Notes under the pieces: generated by a model
The model's input: only the letters and a program-made list of their open reading frames with translations
Told to the model about the DNA's origin: nothing
Databases searched by the model: none
From: Vibrio harveyi NBRC 15634 = ATCC 14126 = KCTC 12724
Lineage (GTDB): Bacteria; Pseudomonadota; Gammaproteobacteria; Enterobacterales; Vibrionaceae
Direction: 5' to 3'
Length of the DNA stretch: 64,000 bases
Assembly: GCF_001591145.1 (NCBI RefSeq)
Contig: NZ_BCUF01000023.1
Span: forward strand, 21,827-85,826
Part shown: positions 45,774 through 54,043 of the stretch, in pieces
Layout of the letters: every line of letters begins with the position of its first letter
Numbering within the stretch: position 1 is the first letter of the stretch
Program-made: the position numbers and the translations under genes

Positions 45774-46527
45774 CCACAGATACTTGCTTGTTCTGGTAGG
45801 CCTTTTAGGTCTACCAGTTTTTGCTTCCGACTCTCATTCTTGGTCATTCAACGGCACGGATTATGAGCTTAAAACCAGTGACTCAGAAGTGTCAGTTGAA
45901 GTGAAAAGACAGCATGAACTGACCACGAAACAAATGAAGTCATTGTGTCGTAAAGGGCTCGGTTTAGAGCTTCGCAAAAAATACGAAGACAAGTTGCTTG
46001 AAGGTGGTTTCATTCGTGAAACTTTAGATTCGTGGCCTTTTGCGAGTCTAACTTACGAACTGACCAATATTCAGTTTTCTTCAGTGAGTAAGAGTCAAGC
46101 TCAGTGCCGTGCGAATGTGAATGATACTGGCTACAAAACCAATCTCCAAACCACAGCGCTGAACTATGCCATTGCGTATTACTCAACCAAGCAGTACCAG
46201 CACATTAAGCCGATATTACCGTTGATCATCAAAGAACCTAGCGTTGCAATGGATGCCGCAGGTTTAGTCACCTTGCTCTTATCTCAATCAGACGTGACCA
46301 AAGCTGAAAATTACTATCAGCAGTATGTCGATGTTTCCGCAATTTCCAACAGTGAAATCAAGCACTGGCTAGCTCAATGGCAGTTTGAGCAAGGAGAACT
46401 TGAGGAAAGCTTGTTCATCGCAAAGCAGTGCTCAAGCAAAGAATGCGAGCGTTTGGTGATAGACATTGAAGATCAAATGTTTGAGCAACAAGCTGAGAGT
46501 GTCGGAGATCTGTCTTCTTATTTCTGA
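45763..46527 (+). CDS. Exported protein of unknown function, operon gene 6
   Basis: The 254-residue protein has a signal peptide (about 1-21, ending VFAS). The middle (about 45-130) is a mixed domain with two Cys; the C-terminal 120 residues are helical pairs (LNYAIAYYSTKQYQHIKPI, AENYYQQYVDVSAISNS, QFEQGELEESLFIAKQC) that resemble Sel1/TPR-type repeats. Family not recognised. It overlaps gene 5 by 11 bp. Confidence 0.7.
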   Translation: MICNHRYLLVLVGLLGLPVFASDSHSWSFNGTDYELKTSDSEVSVEVKRQHELTTKQMKSLCRKGLGLELRKKYEDKLLEGGFIRETLDSWPFASLTYELTNIQFSSVSKSQAQCRANVNDTGYKTNLQTTALNYAIAYYSTKQYQHIKPILPLIIKEPSVAMDAAGLVTLLLSQSDVTKAENYYQQYVDVSAISNSEIKHWLAQWQFEQGELEESLFIAKQCSSKECERLVIDIEDQMFEQQAESVGDLSSYF

Positions 46528-46553
46528 TTTAACAAATTACGGTAACTCAATTT

Positions 46554-47867
46554 ATGAAATTGAAATATTGCGCACTGGCTGCGTTGTTAAACCTAATTGT
46601 GATGCAACCAAGTTTTGCAAATGATCCTTTTGCTGAACTGGACCAAGAAATCGAACAATTAACCGCTGATGATACGGATGAGTTTGAGCAATGGTATGCC
46701 GCCCAAATTCAAGAGTTCAATCAATGGCAGCAAGCTTACTTAGCGGACTGGGACAAAAAACAGAAAGCCTCTATTCAAAAATGGGGTGACACCAAAATAC
46801 CTTCTCCGGATGTGGTAGTGGTTTATGACGAACAACATAACGCACGAACCGTTGTTGATTTGGAGAAAGGTGAGATTACGGTTAGCTACTTACCGCCTGC
46901 GGAAGAAGAAAAAGCCGAAGCTCCAGTTGTTGAAGCTGAAGTCGTCAATGCCGTTATCGAGAAAAACGCCAAGGTGTTTGAAGAAGTTGGTGTAACTCAA
47001 CCTAAAAAAGCTGAGCCCACAATGGTTTTCGTTGAGGAAATTAAAGTAGAACCAAAGACTTTCGAAGAGGTGAAGAAAGAGATTGAGGCGCAAACTGAGC
47101 GCCAAATGAGTCAACTTGACATCTTTGCTGCTGAGAAAAGTGCAGTGTTAAGTGAACAAAAGCAAGAGCAAGTGATTGTTCAGCAAAAACAACAAATGGT
47201 GAAGCTGGAAGAAAAACGCATTGCTGCTGTGAAGCAAGAATTAGCTCTGCAAGAAAAGCAGCTAAAGCAACAGCCTAAAAAGATTGTTGAGTATAAGGTT
47301 AAGATTCCAAAATCATCACTGGCGAACCGCGCCAATCAGTACCTTCCTGCGATTCAACAAGAAAGTGCAAAGCGAGAACTACCGCCTGCACTTGTTTTGG
47401 CAATCATGCACGAAGAGTCGCATTTCAACCCGAAGGCAAAATCTCATGTGCCAGCATACGGGCTGATGCAAATCGTGCCGACAACCGCTGGTCATGATGT
47501 GAATAAGCTATATCGCGGTAAAGATAAGCCGATGAGAGCGAATGACTTATACGATCCCAATTTGAATATCGAAACTGGCACGGCGTATCTAAAAATTCTT
47601 CAGAGTCGATACCTAAAAGGCATTAAAGACCCACAAAGTGCGACTTACAGTGTGATAGCGGCTTACAACACCGGGTCAGGTAACGTGGCCAAAGCATTTG
47701 GTGAGCGACGTGTTTCTAGTGCGATTAAGAAAATCAATACCATGAGTTCTGATGAAGTATATGAGCACCTTATCAAGAACTTACCTTATAACGAGACTCG
47801 CAAATATCTCAAAAAGGTCAACGATAGAATGAAAACCTATCATGCGCAGTCCAACTCAATTATCTAA
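46554..47867 (+). CDS. MltC-like lytic murein transglycosylase, operon gene 7
   Basis: The 437-residue protein has a signal peptide (about 1-23, ending SFA) without a lipobox, an N-terminal domain like that of MltC (about 24-120: FEQWYAAQIQEFNQWQ, GEITVSYLPP), a long Glu/Lys/Gln-rich coiled coil (about 120-255), and the C-terminal SLT domain with the catalytic Glu in LAIMHEESHFNPKAKS, then AYGLMQIVPTTAG and YSVIAAYNTGSGNVAKAF. It cuts peptidoglycan glycan strands. Unlike E. coli MltC it is not a lipoprotein and carries the extra coiled coil, perhaps to dock on the other operon proteins. Confidence 0.88.
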   Translation: MKLKYCALAALLNLIVMQPSFANDPFAELDQEIEQLTADDTDEFEQWYAAQIQEFNQWQQAYLADWDKKQKASIQKWGDTKIPSPDVVVVYDEQHNARTVVDLEKGEITVSYLPPAEEEKAEAPVVEAEVVNAVIEKNAKVFEEVGVTQPKKAEPTMVFVEEIKVEPKTFEEVKKEIEAQTERQMSQLDIFAAEKSAVLSEQKQEQVIVQQKQQMVKLEEKRIAAVKQELALQEKQLKQQPKKIVEYKVKIPKSSLANRANQYLPAIQQESAKRELPPALVLAIMHEESHFNPKAKSHVPAYGLMQIVPTTAGHDVNKLYRGKDKPMRANDLYDPNLNIETGTAYLKILQSRYLKGIKDPQSATYSVIAAYNTGSGNVAKAFGERRVSSAIKKINTMSSDEVYEHLIKNLPYNETRKYLKKVNDRMKTYHAQSNSII

Positions 47868-47873
47868 AAGGAA

Positions 47874-48461
47874 TTGAAGATGAAATATCAAATTCTTACC
47901 GCTGCAATCAGCGCAGTGATCTTATCTGGTTGTGCGAGTCAAAGTGGTTCTGAAAACACGGCGAAAGTGGAAACCAACAAAGGCAGCAATGTGCCTAGCT
48001 GGGTACTAAACCCAACTTCAGCGAATGGCTTTGCAGCGTCAAACTGTGTTACGGCGTCAGGTAACTTTTCTGTTGATCGTAACCACGCTATCTCTCTAGC
48101 ACGTAACACGCTTGCGCAAAACCTTGATATTAAAGTCAGTGTGTTAGAGAAGAACTATCAAAAAATTGATAGCTCAGTTGACGGTCAAACCTCTGGCACA
48201 TCTTTTGAGCAAATCGCTAAGCAAATAACTAATACTTCAATTCAAAAGAGCCAAGTTGAGCAAGTATCACTGGTTGAAATTGGTGGTGTAGAGCAAATTT
48301 GTGCGCTAGTAGTCATGCCAAAGATTGAATCAGAAAAGATGTTTAACTCTGCTGTAACGGCAGGAACGGATATTGATCCAACGGATAAAGCGGCGCTATA
48401 CAAAGAGTTTGTGAGCCAAAAGACAAGCAAAGAATTGGAAAAGCAGGCTGAAGCCCTTTAA
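47874..48461 (+). CDS. LPP20-family lipoprotein, operon gene 8
   Basis: The 195-residue protein has lipobox LSGC (Cys19, then ASQ) and the LPP20 pattern: VPSWVLNPTSANGFAASNCV (about 41-60), then TASGNFSVDRNHAISLARNT (about 61-80) followed by the LAQNLDIKVSVLEKN helix. FlgP, the outer-membrane lipoprotein of the Vibrio flagellar H-ring, belongs to the same family. Its start is 6 bp after gene 7. It closes the operon before a strong terminator. Confidence 0.85.
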   Translation: MKMKYQILTAAISAVILSGCASQSGSENTAKVETNKGSNVPSWVLNPTSANGFAASNCVTASGNFSVDRNHAISLARNTLAQNLDIKVSVLEKNYQKIDSSVDGQTSGTSFEQIAKQITNTSIQKSQVEQVSLVEIGGVEQICALVVMPKIESEKMFNSAVTAGTDIDPTDKAALYKEFVSQKTSKELEKQAEAL

Positions 48462-48476
48462 TCCAAATGAAAGCAA

Positions 48477-48512
48477 AAAGAAAAGAGCCATCATGGCTCT
48501 TTTCTTTTTAGT
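48477..48512. terminator. Terminator of the envelope operon
   Basis: Perfect 14-bp stem (AAAGAAAAGAGCCA / TGGCTCTTTTCTTT, loop TCA) followed by T. It lies between two convergent genes and works in both directions. Confidence 0.88.
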
Positions 48513-48514
48513 TG

Positions 48515-49423
48515 CTATGAGCTCGTTGCAGTTTGAGCTTCTGGGTCGATGACTTTGCCTTTTCTACGTACTTTAATTTGCGACAAGATAACGCCAGAGA
48601 TAACCAACATACCGCCAATGATGTGGTAAACATGCACCTCTTCCCCCAGCATGGTTGAAGCGAGAGCTACCGAAACCACAGGCATCAGGTTCATGAACAT
48701 GGCACTTGAGTCAGCACCAATCAAGTCAATCGCTTTTACCCACATCAATGGAGCAAAGATAGACGCGGCAATACCAGCGTAAGCAATTAAAGGTAATGCG
48801 CTTTGGCTTGGTAGAAGTTGATCGCTGCTTAGCCACAATGGCGCAAGCATAACCAATGAGAAAAAGCCTTGCATGTAAACCAAAGTCATACTGTTGAAAG
48901 GCATCTTCCAGCGTTTTAGTAACACACAATAAATTGCGTAGCAAAGCGCAGCCAGCAGCATCAAGCTGTCACCTTGCGTCATATCTTGATGCAGGAAGTA
49001 GGTGATATCGCCGTGCCCTAACATAAACGCCAAGCCGCCTAATGAAATCACACCACCTGCCACGCTCAGCATGGAAATCGACTTGCCAAGTAAAGGTACA
49101 CTCAAGAAAACACTGATCAAAGGAACGAGAGACGTAATCAGTGCCATATTAGAAGCGGTCGTTGTTAGCCCTGCGTAATAACCTAGGGATTGGTTTAGCA
49201 CCATGCCTAATAGTGCGAGGAAAGCCAATTTAGCCAAGTATGGGCGAATCACATGGCGCTGTTTGATCACTGCTGGTAAGCAAAATGGCGTTAAAAGTAC
49301 CATAGCAACAAACCAACGGTAGAAACTCATTGCGCTAGGTTCGATGGCACTTGCTGCCATTTTATTTACGATGGAATTCCCACCCCAAATCATGACAGTA
49401 AAAAACGGAAGCAAATAAACCAT
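48515..49423 (-). CDS. EamA-family (DMT) transporter
   Basis: The 302-residue protein has ten membrane segments in two EamA repeats (about 1-140 and 150-285). It would export or import small metabolites; E. coli relatives such as RhtA or YedA export amino acids, but the substrate here is unknown. It is divergent to an AraC gene with 98 bp between the start codons, which suggests control by that protein. Confidence 0.88.
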   Translation of the reverse strand: MVYLLPFFTVMIWGGNSIVNKMAASAIEPSAMSFYRWFVAMVLLTPFCLPAVIKQRHVIRPYLAKLAFLALLGMVLNQSLGYYAGLTTTASNMALITSLVPLISVFLSVPLLGKSISMLSVAGGVISLGGLAFMLGHGDITYFLHQDMTQGDSLMLLAALCYAIYCVLLKRWKMPFNSMTLVYMQGFFSLVMLAPLWLSSDQLLPSQSALPLIAYAGIAASIFAPLMWVKAIDLIGADSSAMFMNLMPVVSVALASTMLGEEVHVYHIIGGMLVISGVILSQIKVRRKGKVIDPEAQTATSS

Positions 49424-49521
49424 GAGAACCTCATCGCAGAATAATTAATGGCGCTAGTCTGACAGGTCTTTATAATGAAAAGTATCTCTGGAAAGACATC
49501 GTAAGCGATAGGAAGACAAAT

Positions 49522-50310
49522 TTGAAAAAGAGCACAAGGAATCTTCATCCGTCATTATCAATCGACAGAGCACCATCAGATGTGTTTATGAATTTTGAAG
49601 CCTTTTTGTCGAATACAGAAACTCGCATTCACAGCCACCCGTGGGGACAAGTTCAACTGATCAGTGGCGGTATTCTAGAAATGGATGCGGAAGACACACG
49701 TTTCTTAGCGCCTCCGCATCTTGCGATTTGGGTACCAGCTGGGATCCGTCACACTAGTTATAATCGTAAGCCTTTGGAATACTGCTCGTTAAATATCGAC
49801 CCAGAGTTGACTCAGCACTTTCCATCCAAAACGAGCTTGATCAAAGTGACGCCCATTGTTTCGGCGATTGTGGAAGACTTTCGCCAGCGTGATATTAATG
49901 TTGCTAAGAGCGAAGAAGATAAACGCCTCGTTCAGGTCTTGTTGGATCAGCTAGCCAAACAAGAAGTCGAACATCACTTTTTGCCAACCACAGACAACAA
50001 ATATCTGGAGCCAATTCTTAAAGCCGTCGAAGAAGCGCCAACTGATGAAATTAGCTTGGGGGAATGGGCGGAAAAGGTTCATACCACGGAGCGCACTTTA
50101 GCTCGCCATTGCCAAAGTGAGTTAGGGATGAGTTTTACCGAGTGGCGATTGCGAGTGCGTTACTTGCATTCGATGGAGTTGTTAAGGAAGGGGCAAACCG
50201 TAAAAGAGGTGGCGTTGACATTGGGTTACAACCAGGCCAGTCCTTTTATCGCCATGTTTAAGAAATACTCCGGCATTACACCGGAGCAATATAAGAACCG
50301 CTTGTTATAG
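49522..50310 (+). CDS. AraC-family regulator with cupin domain
   Basis: The 262-residue protein has an N-terminal cupin (HSHPWGQVQLISGGILEMD and WVPAGIRHTSYN) and a C-terminal AraC double HTH (TTERTLARHCQSELGMSFTEWRLRVR region and VKEVALTLGYNQASPFIAMFKKYSG, in separate parts). The first codon is TTG with an AGGAAG site, as no ATG lies near. It probably controls the divergent EamA transporter. Its last 6 bases overlap the end of the convergent peptidase gene. Confidence 0.88.
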   Translation: MKKSTRNLHPSLSIDRAPSDVFMNFEAFLSNTETRIHSHPWGQVQLISGGILEMDAEDTRFLAPPHLAIWVPAGIRHTSYNRKPLEYCSLNIDPELTQHFPSKTSLIKVTPIVSAIVEDFRQRDINVAKSEEDKRLVQVLLDQLAKQEVEHHFLPTTDNKYLEPILKAVEEAPTDEISLGEWAEKVHTTERTLARHCQSELGMSFTEWRLRVRYLHSMELLRKGQTVKEVALTLGYNQASPFIAMFKKYSGITPEQYKNRLL

Positions 50311-51222
50311 CTGAGTAAGCACGTAATCTAAACCACCTACAACTGCTGCAACTTGAGCGTCGTTACACTCTTCATCAGTGACTTTCGGGCTGTCTGGGTA
50401 AACTTCTGTTGTAGTGCCGTAAGTGCAGTTGGTGACGCCGCCACACAGACCCAGTTTCACCATTGGGTAATTAATCACACCAAATTGCACCACTGGCGAA
50501 CCAATGATTTCGCCTTTATCGTCAGCAGGTGCAATGTGCGTTACTTTCGCTACTGACTCGATGACGGCTTTTTGGAACTCAGGTTGCGGGTTTTCTGTAT
50601 CGCCCACCGTGTAGAAACCATCTGGGATCATGCCTTCGATGTATTCAAGACCATCACGTGCTGCAAGTGCAGGGCGGAATTCGGTCTCGTCAGAATCGGT
50701 GGTTTCGTGCAGGTCGATGTGCATTAGAACATCACCTAAGGTCGCAACAAGCTTAATCAAGTTAGCTGACTCTTCCGCAGGGCTATTTGCGTAGAAAGAG
50801 CGGTTTGGGTCAATCGCATTTGGGTTCCAGCGGTTGATCACCTCGTACCCCCAAGGGCTGACACATGGTGCAACGACAATATTGAAGTGTTCTGCATAAC
50901 GCTCTGCCTGCGTATCAACAAACTTCAGCGCACCATGTACGCCACTTGTCTCGTAGCCATGTACGCCGCCAGTTACTAAAACAACCGGTTTTGCAGCATC
51001 CCAGTTACGAGTCTTGATACAAAACAGAGGGAAGCGCGCTTCGTCGTAAGAGAGTGCGCCGTATTGCTCAACATCAAAACGCTCGCGAAGAGCATCAATT
51101 TTGGTCACGACTTCTTCTTGGTAGCTACGTTTTACGTCACGTTGCTCACGCCAAGCTTTACGTTCTGCTTCACCCCATGACTGACCTGGGGTACCAATTG
51201 GGTAAGTGTATCCGCTTTTCAT
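50305..51222 (-). CDS. M14-family zinc metallopeptidase / AstE-like deacylase
   Basis: The 305-residue protein has the zinc-binding H-x2-E of the family in VTGGVHGYETSGVHGAL (about 84-100) and the third ligand His in LMHIDLHETTDSD (about 173-185). This is the M14 carboxypeptidase / succinylglutamate desuccinylase / aspartoacylase fold. No signal peptide. Amidase or carboxypeptidase activity on a small substrate is likely; the exact substrate is not known. Confidence 0.83.
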   Translation of the reverse strand: MKSGYTYPIGTPGQSWGEAERKAWREQRDVKRSYQEEVVTKIDALRERFDVEQYGALSYDEARFPLFCIKTRNWDAAKPVVLVTGGVHGYETSGVHGALKFVDTQAERYAEHFNIVVAPCVSPWGYEVINRWNPNAIDPNRSFYANSPAEESANLIKLVATLGDVLMHIDLHETTDSDETEFRPALAARDGLEYIEGMIPDGFYTVGDTENPQPEFQKAVIESVAKVTHIAPADDKGEIIGSPVVQFGVINYPMVKLGLCGGVTNCTYGTTTEVYPDSPKVTDEECNDAQVAAVVGGLDYVLTQL

Positions 51223-51396
51223 CTATACTTTTTCTTTTGTGTGCGTGAAAGGTAAGACAAGACTAGTCCTGTCTCAAAGCCACGGCAATAGAAAACACAA
51301 TTTGTGACCTTATTCTTTGCGAAATCATAACTTTGCTGAGTAGTTTATTGGTGTTACATTTTGTTACTTATTCAATTCCATAAAAGAGATAAATAA

Positions 51397-52302
51397 ATGG
51401 CTGGAGCAAGTTTACTAACACTGTTGGATGACATTGCAGCTGTATTGGATGATGTCGCGTTGATGTCGAAGATGGCGGCGAAAAAGACCGCTGGTGTACT
51501 GGGCGACGATTTAGCGCTAAATGCGCAACAGGTGTCTGGCGTAGCGTCAGAACGAGAAATCCCGGTGGTTTGGGCGGTGGCAAAAGGGTCGTTTAAAAAC
51601 AAACTGATTCTAGTGCCATCGGCGTTGTTGATCAGTGCCTTCATTCCTTGGCTGATCATGCCATTACTTCTCATTGGTGGTTTGTTTCTTTGCTTTGAAG
51701 GGGCTGAGAAGATCTTAGAAAAGCTTTTTCCTCATGCGCACCAACATGAAGAGAAGAAAGAAGAGCTCAATACCGGAGAATCGGTTGAAGAGTACGAGAA
51801 GAGAAAGGTCGCCGGTGCGATTCGTACTGACTTTATCCTCTCTGCAGAAATCATCGTGATTGCTTTGGGTACGGTGACAGGCTCAAGCATCGTAACGCAA
51901 ATTCTTGTGGTCAGCTTAATCGCGGTATTGATGACCATTGGTGTTTACGGCTTAGTCGCTGGCATCGTTAAGCTTGATGACTTAGGTTTTTACCTAGAAC
52001 GCACATCAAATGGTGAAGGACTGAAAGCCAAGCTAGGTGGAGCATTAGTGGCGTTTGCGCCTAAGTTGATGAAGATGCTTGCTGTGGTGGGTACTGCGGC
52101 AATGTTCCTTGTTGGGGGCGGTATTGTTGTCCATAACGTGCCTGCAATTCATCATCTGATTGAACCGATCATCATGGATTTCCGTGGTCATACGATTGCG
52201 ACGGCGATTGTGCCGACATTGCTTAATGGTGTGATTGGTGTCATCGCTGGCTTGGTTGTGGTTGCAGCTTGGACTTTAGTAGAGAAAGTTCGTGGTAAAT
52301 AA
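51397..52302 (+). CDS. yedI: DUF808 membrane protein, YedI-like
   Basis: The 301-residue protein begins MAGASLLTLLDDIAAVLDDVA and LTSKMAAKKTAGVLGDDLALNAQQV-like segments (DUF808), then six membrane segments, with a cytoplasmic His/Glu-rich loop (PHAHQHEEKKEE) that might bind metal. It is the same family as E. coli YedI, function unknown. It stands alone. Confidence 0.9.
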   Translation: MAGASLLTLLDDIAAVLDDVALMSKMAAKKTAGVLGDDLALNAQQVSGVASEREIPVVWAVAKGSFKNKLILVPSALLISAFIPWLIMPLLLIGGLFLCFEGAEKILEKLFPHAHQHEEKKEELNTGESVEEYEKRKVAGAIRTDFILSAEIIVIALGTVTGSSIVTQILVVSLIAVLMTIGVYGLVAGIVKLDDLGFYLERTSNGEGLKAKLGGALVAFAPKLMKMLAVVGTAAMFLVGGGIVVHNVPAIHHLIEPIIMDFRGHTIATAIVPTLLNGVIGVIAGLVVVAAWTLVEKVRGK

Positions 52303-52309
52303 TTACTCT

Positions 52310-52337
52310 GTAGACAGTAGACAGTAGACAGTAGACA
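52310..52337. repeat. Four perfect tandem copies of the heptamer GTAGACA
   Basis: 4 x 7 bp repeat just after the yedI-like gene. It is outside any gene and before the terminator at 52361-52409, so changes in number should not alter a protein. Confidence 0.9.
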
Positions 52338-52360
52338 TAAGGCTTTATAGGAGCCAAAAG

Positions 52361-52409
52361 AAAAGGGTCATGCGTTTCCATATCGAATATGATGGCATGA
52401 CCCATTTTT
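52361..52409. terminator. Bidirectional terminator between yedI-like gene and pyrC
   Basis: Stem GGGTCATGC / GCATGACCC (52365-52373 with 52395-52403) with A run before and T run after; an inner ATAT pair extends the hairpin. It serves both convergent genes. Confidence 0.8.
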
Positions 52410-52424
52410 ATTTCGTGGAGATGA

Positions 52425-53453
52425 TTACTTCACTTCCCACTCAATCTTTTCATTTGCACGAATTGGCACAACGATGTCGCTACCAAACGGCATCGTTTCT
52501 GGTACATCCCAAGCTGCTTTTTCTAGCGTTACTGTGTCTGAGTTGCGAGCGATGCCGTAAAAATCAGGACCATTTAAGCTTGCGAATGCTTCTAGGTTTT
52601 CGAGTTTGCCTTCATTCTCAAACACTTCTGCATAAAGTTCTAGTGCTGCGTGTGCGGTATAAGAACCTGCACAACCACAAGCTGATTCTTTTGCGCCTTT
52701 TGCGTGCGGCGCTGAATCTGTACCTAGGAAGAATTTCTTGCTACCGCCTGTTGCTGCTTCGATAAGCGCTTGTTGGTGGGTATTGCGCTTAAGGATTGGC
52801 AGGCAGTAGAAGTGAGGCTTAATGCCACCGACTAGCATGTGGTTGCGGTTGAACAGCAGGTGGTGAGCAGTGATGGTTGCTGCGATGTTATCAGAAGCGT
52901 TCTTAACGAAGTTTGCGGCATCCGCCGTCGTGATGTGTTCAAGAACGATTTTTAGGTTAGGGAAGTCGTTAACGATAGGAGCAAGAACCGTGTCTAGGAA
53001 TTCCTTCTCACGGTCAAAAATATCAACGTGGTTGTGAGTCACTTCTCCATGAACCAAAAGCAGCATGCCAACTTCTTCCATCGCTTCAAAAACGTGGTAG
53101 ATGTTCTTTGCATCGGTTACGCCAGAATCAGAGTTGGTGGTTGCACCTGCTGGGTAAAGCTTTGCTGCGACAATTTTGCCTGTTGCTTTGGCTTTGCGGA
53201 TTTCGTCTGGCGTGGTGTTGTCTGTCAGGTATAGCGCCATAAGAGGTTCGAATTGCTCGCCGTGTTGCTCAGCAAGGATTCGATCACGGTAGGCTAATGC
53301 CATTTCAGTATTGGTCACTGGTGGGACGGTGTTTGGCATGATCAGCGCACGGCCGTTATAACGGCTAATATCGCGAACGGTATCTTTTAGAACTTCACCA
53401 TCGCGTAAGTGAACGTGCCAATCGTCAGGACGAGTAATAGTCAGTGTTGTCAT
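52425..53453 (-). CDS. pyrC: Dihydroorotase, type II
   Basis: The 342-residue enzyme makes dihydroorotate from carbamoyl aspartate in pyrimidine synthesis. Zinc ligands are visible: [15 protein letters not shown] (His-x-His, about 7-21), the carbamylated Lys in [14 protein letters not shown] (about 99), LLVHGEVT (about 137), LEHITT (about 177) and the Asp in [15 protein letters not shown] (about 248). The layout is that of E. coli PyrC. Confidence 0.96.
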   Translation of the reverse strand: MTTLTITRPDDWHVHLRDGEVLKDTVRDISRYNGRALIMPNTVPPVTNTEMALAYRDRILAEQHGEQFEPLMALYLTDNTTPDEIRKAKATGKIVAAKLYPAGATTNSDSGVTDAKNIYHVFEAMEEVGMLLLVHGEVTHNHVDIFDREKEFLDTVLAPIVNDFPNLKIVLEHITTADAANFVKNASDNIAATITAHHLLFNRNHMLVGGIKPHFYCLPILKRNTHQQALIEAATGGSKKFFLGTDSAPHAKGAKESACGCAGSYTAHAALELYAEVFENEGKLENLEAFASLNGPDFYGIARNSDTVTLEKAAWDVPETMPFGSDIVVPIRANEKIEWEVK

Positions 53454-53607
53454 TAATTGCTCCCACCATTAAAAAGTTATGTTTGGAGCCTAAACGCTGC
53501 ATTTACCTCAAGAGCAAACGCTTGCGCTTAGGCGACAGGATGATAGAGGAATTGCAGTTCTATTTCACCCCATTTTTCACATTTCTTTACGGTAGGAGCT
53601 CAGTTGG

Positions 53608-53772
53608 TTACTTCATCGTCAACCAAAGCGCGTGAATTGTGCCGGGTAGGAAGAAGAAGAAAGTCAGGATTAGGTTGATGAAGAAGTCTTTCTCTAGACC
53701 TTTTTCCATGTAAACCGCCACTGGCGGAAGGAAGATACAAAGTAGAATTAGAATCAGTTTATTAGTATCCAT
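53608..53772 (-). CDS. Pmp3/YqaE-family small membrane protein
   Basis: A 54-residue protein, MDTNKLILILLCIFLPPVAV then YMEKGLEKDFFINLILTFFF and the end FLPGTIHALWLTMK. Two membrane segments with the PP-V-x-x-E...-GL and LPG-IHA motifs define the Pmp3 (UPF0057) family, which protects membranes under salt or cold stress in plants and yeast. A GGAG site stands 8 bases before the ATG. It is too short to be found by a 60-residue cutoff. Confidence 0.9.
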   Translation of the reverse strand: MDTNKLILILLCIFLPPVAVYMEKGLEKDFFINLILTFFFFLPGTIHALWLTMK

Positions 53773-54043
53773 GGTCTATGCTCCGGATAGATTATTTATA
53801 GTGTCAAAAAGTTGGCGAATTATGTGCTCTATATCACATCTTGGCAATCCTAGTTTCGTCAATACTATGCAAATTTATGGAACTCCATTCATAAAAAGAA
53901 GTTCTTCCACCTGCAAAGCAAGTGTCATATCGGGTGACTGACGAAGGTGCGGTTATAAATCGATATTTTATAGAGGCTTGGGTCATAACTGTTATAAGGA
54001 TATGATAGTCCAATAATGAGAAAGTACCTGTAGGAAGAAGGCT

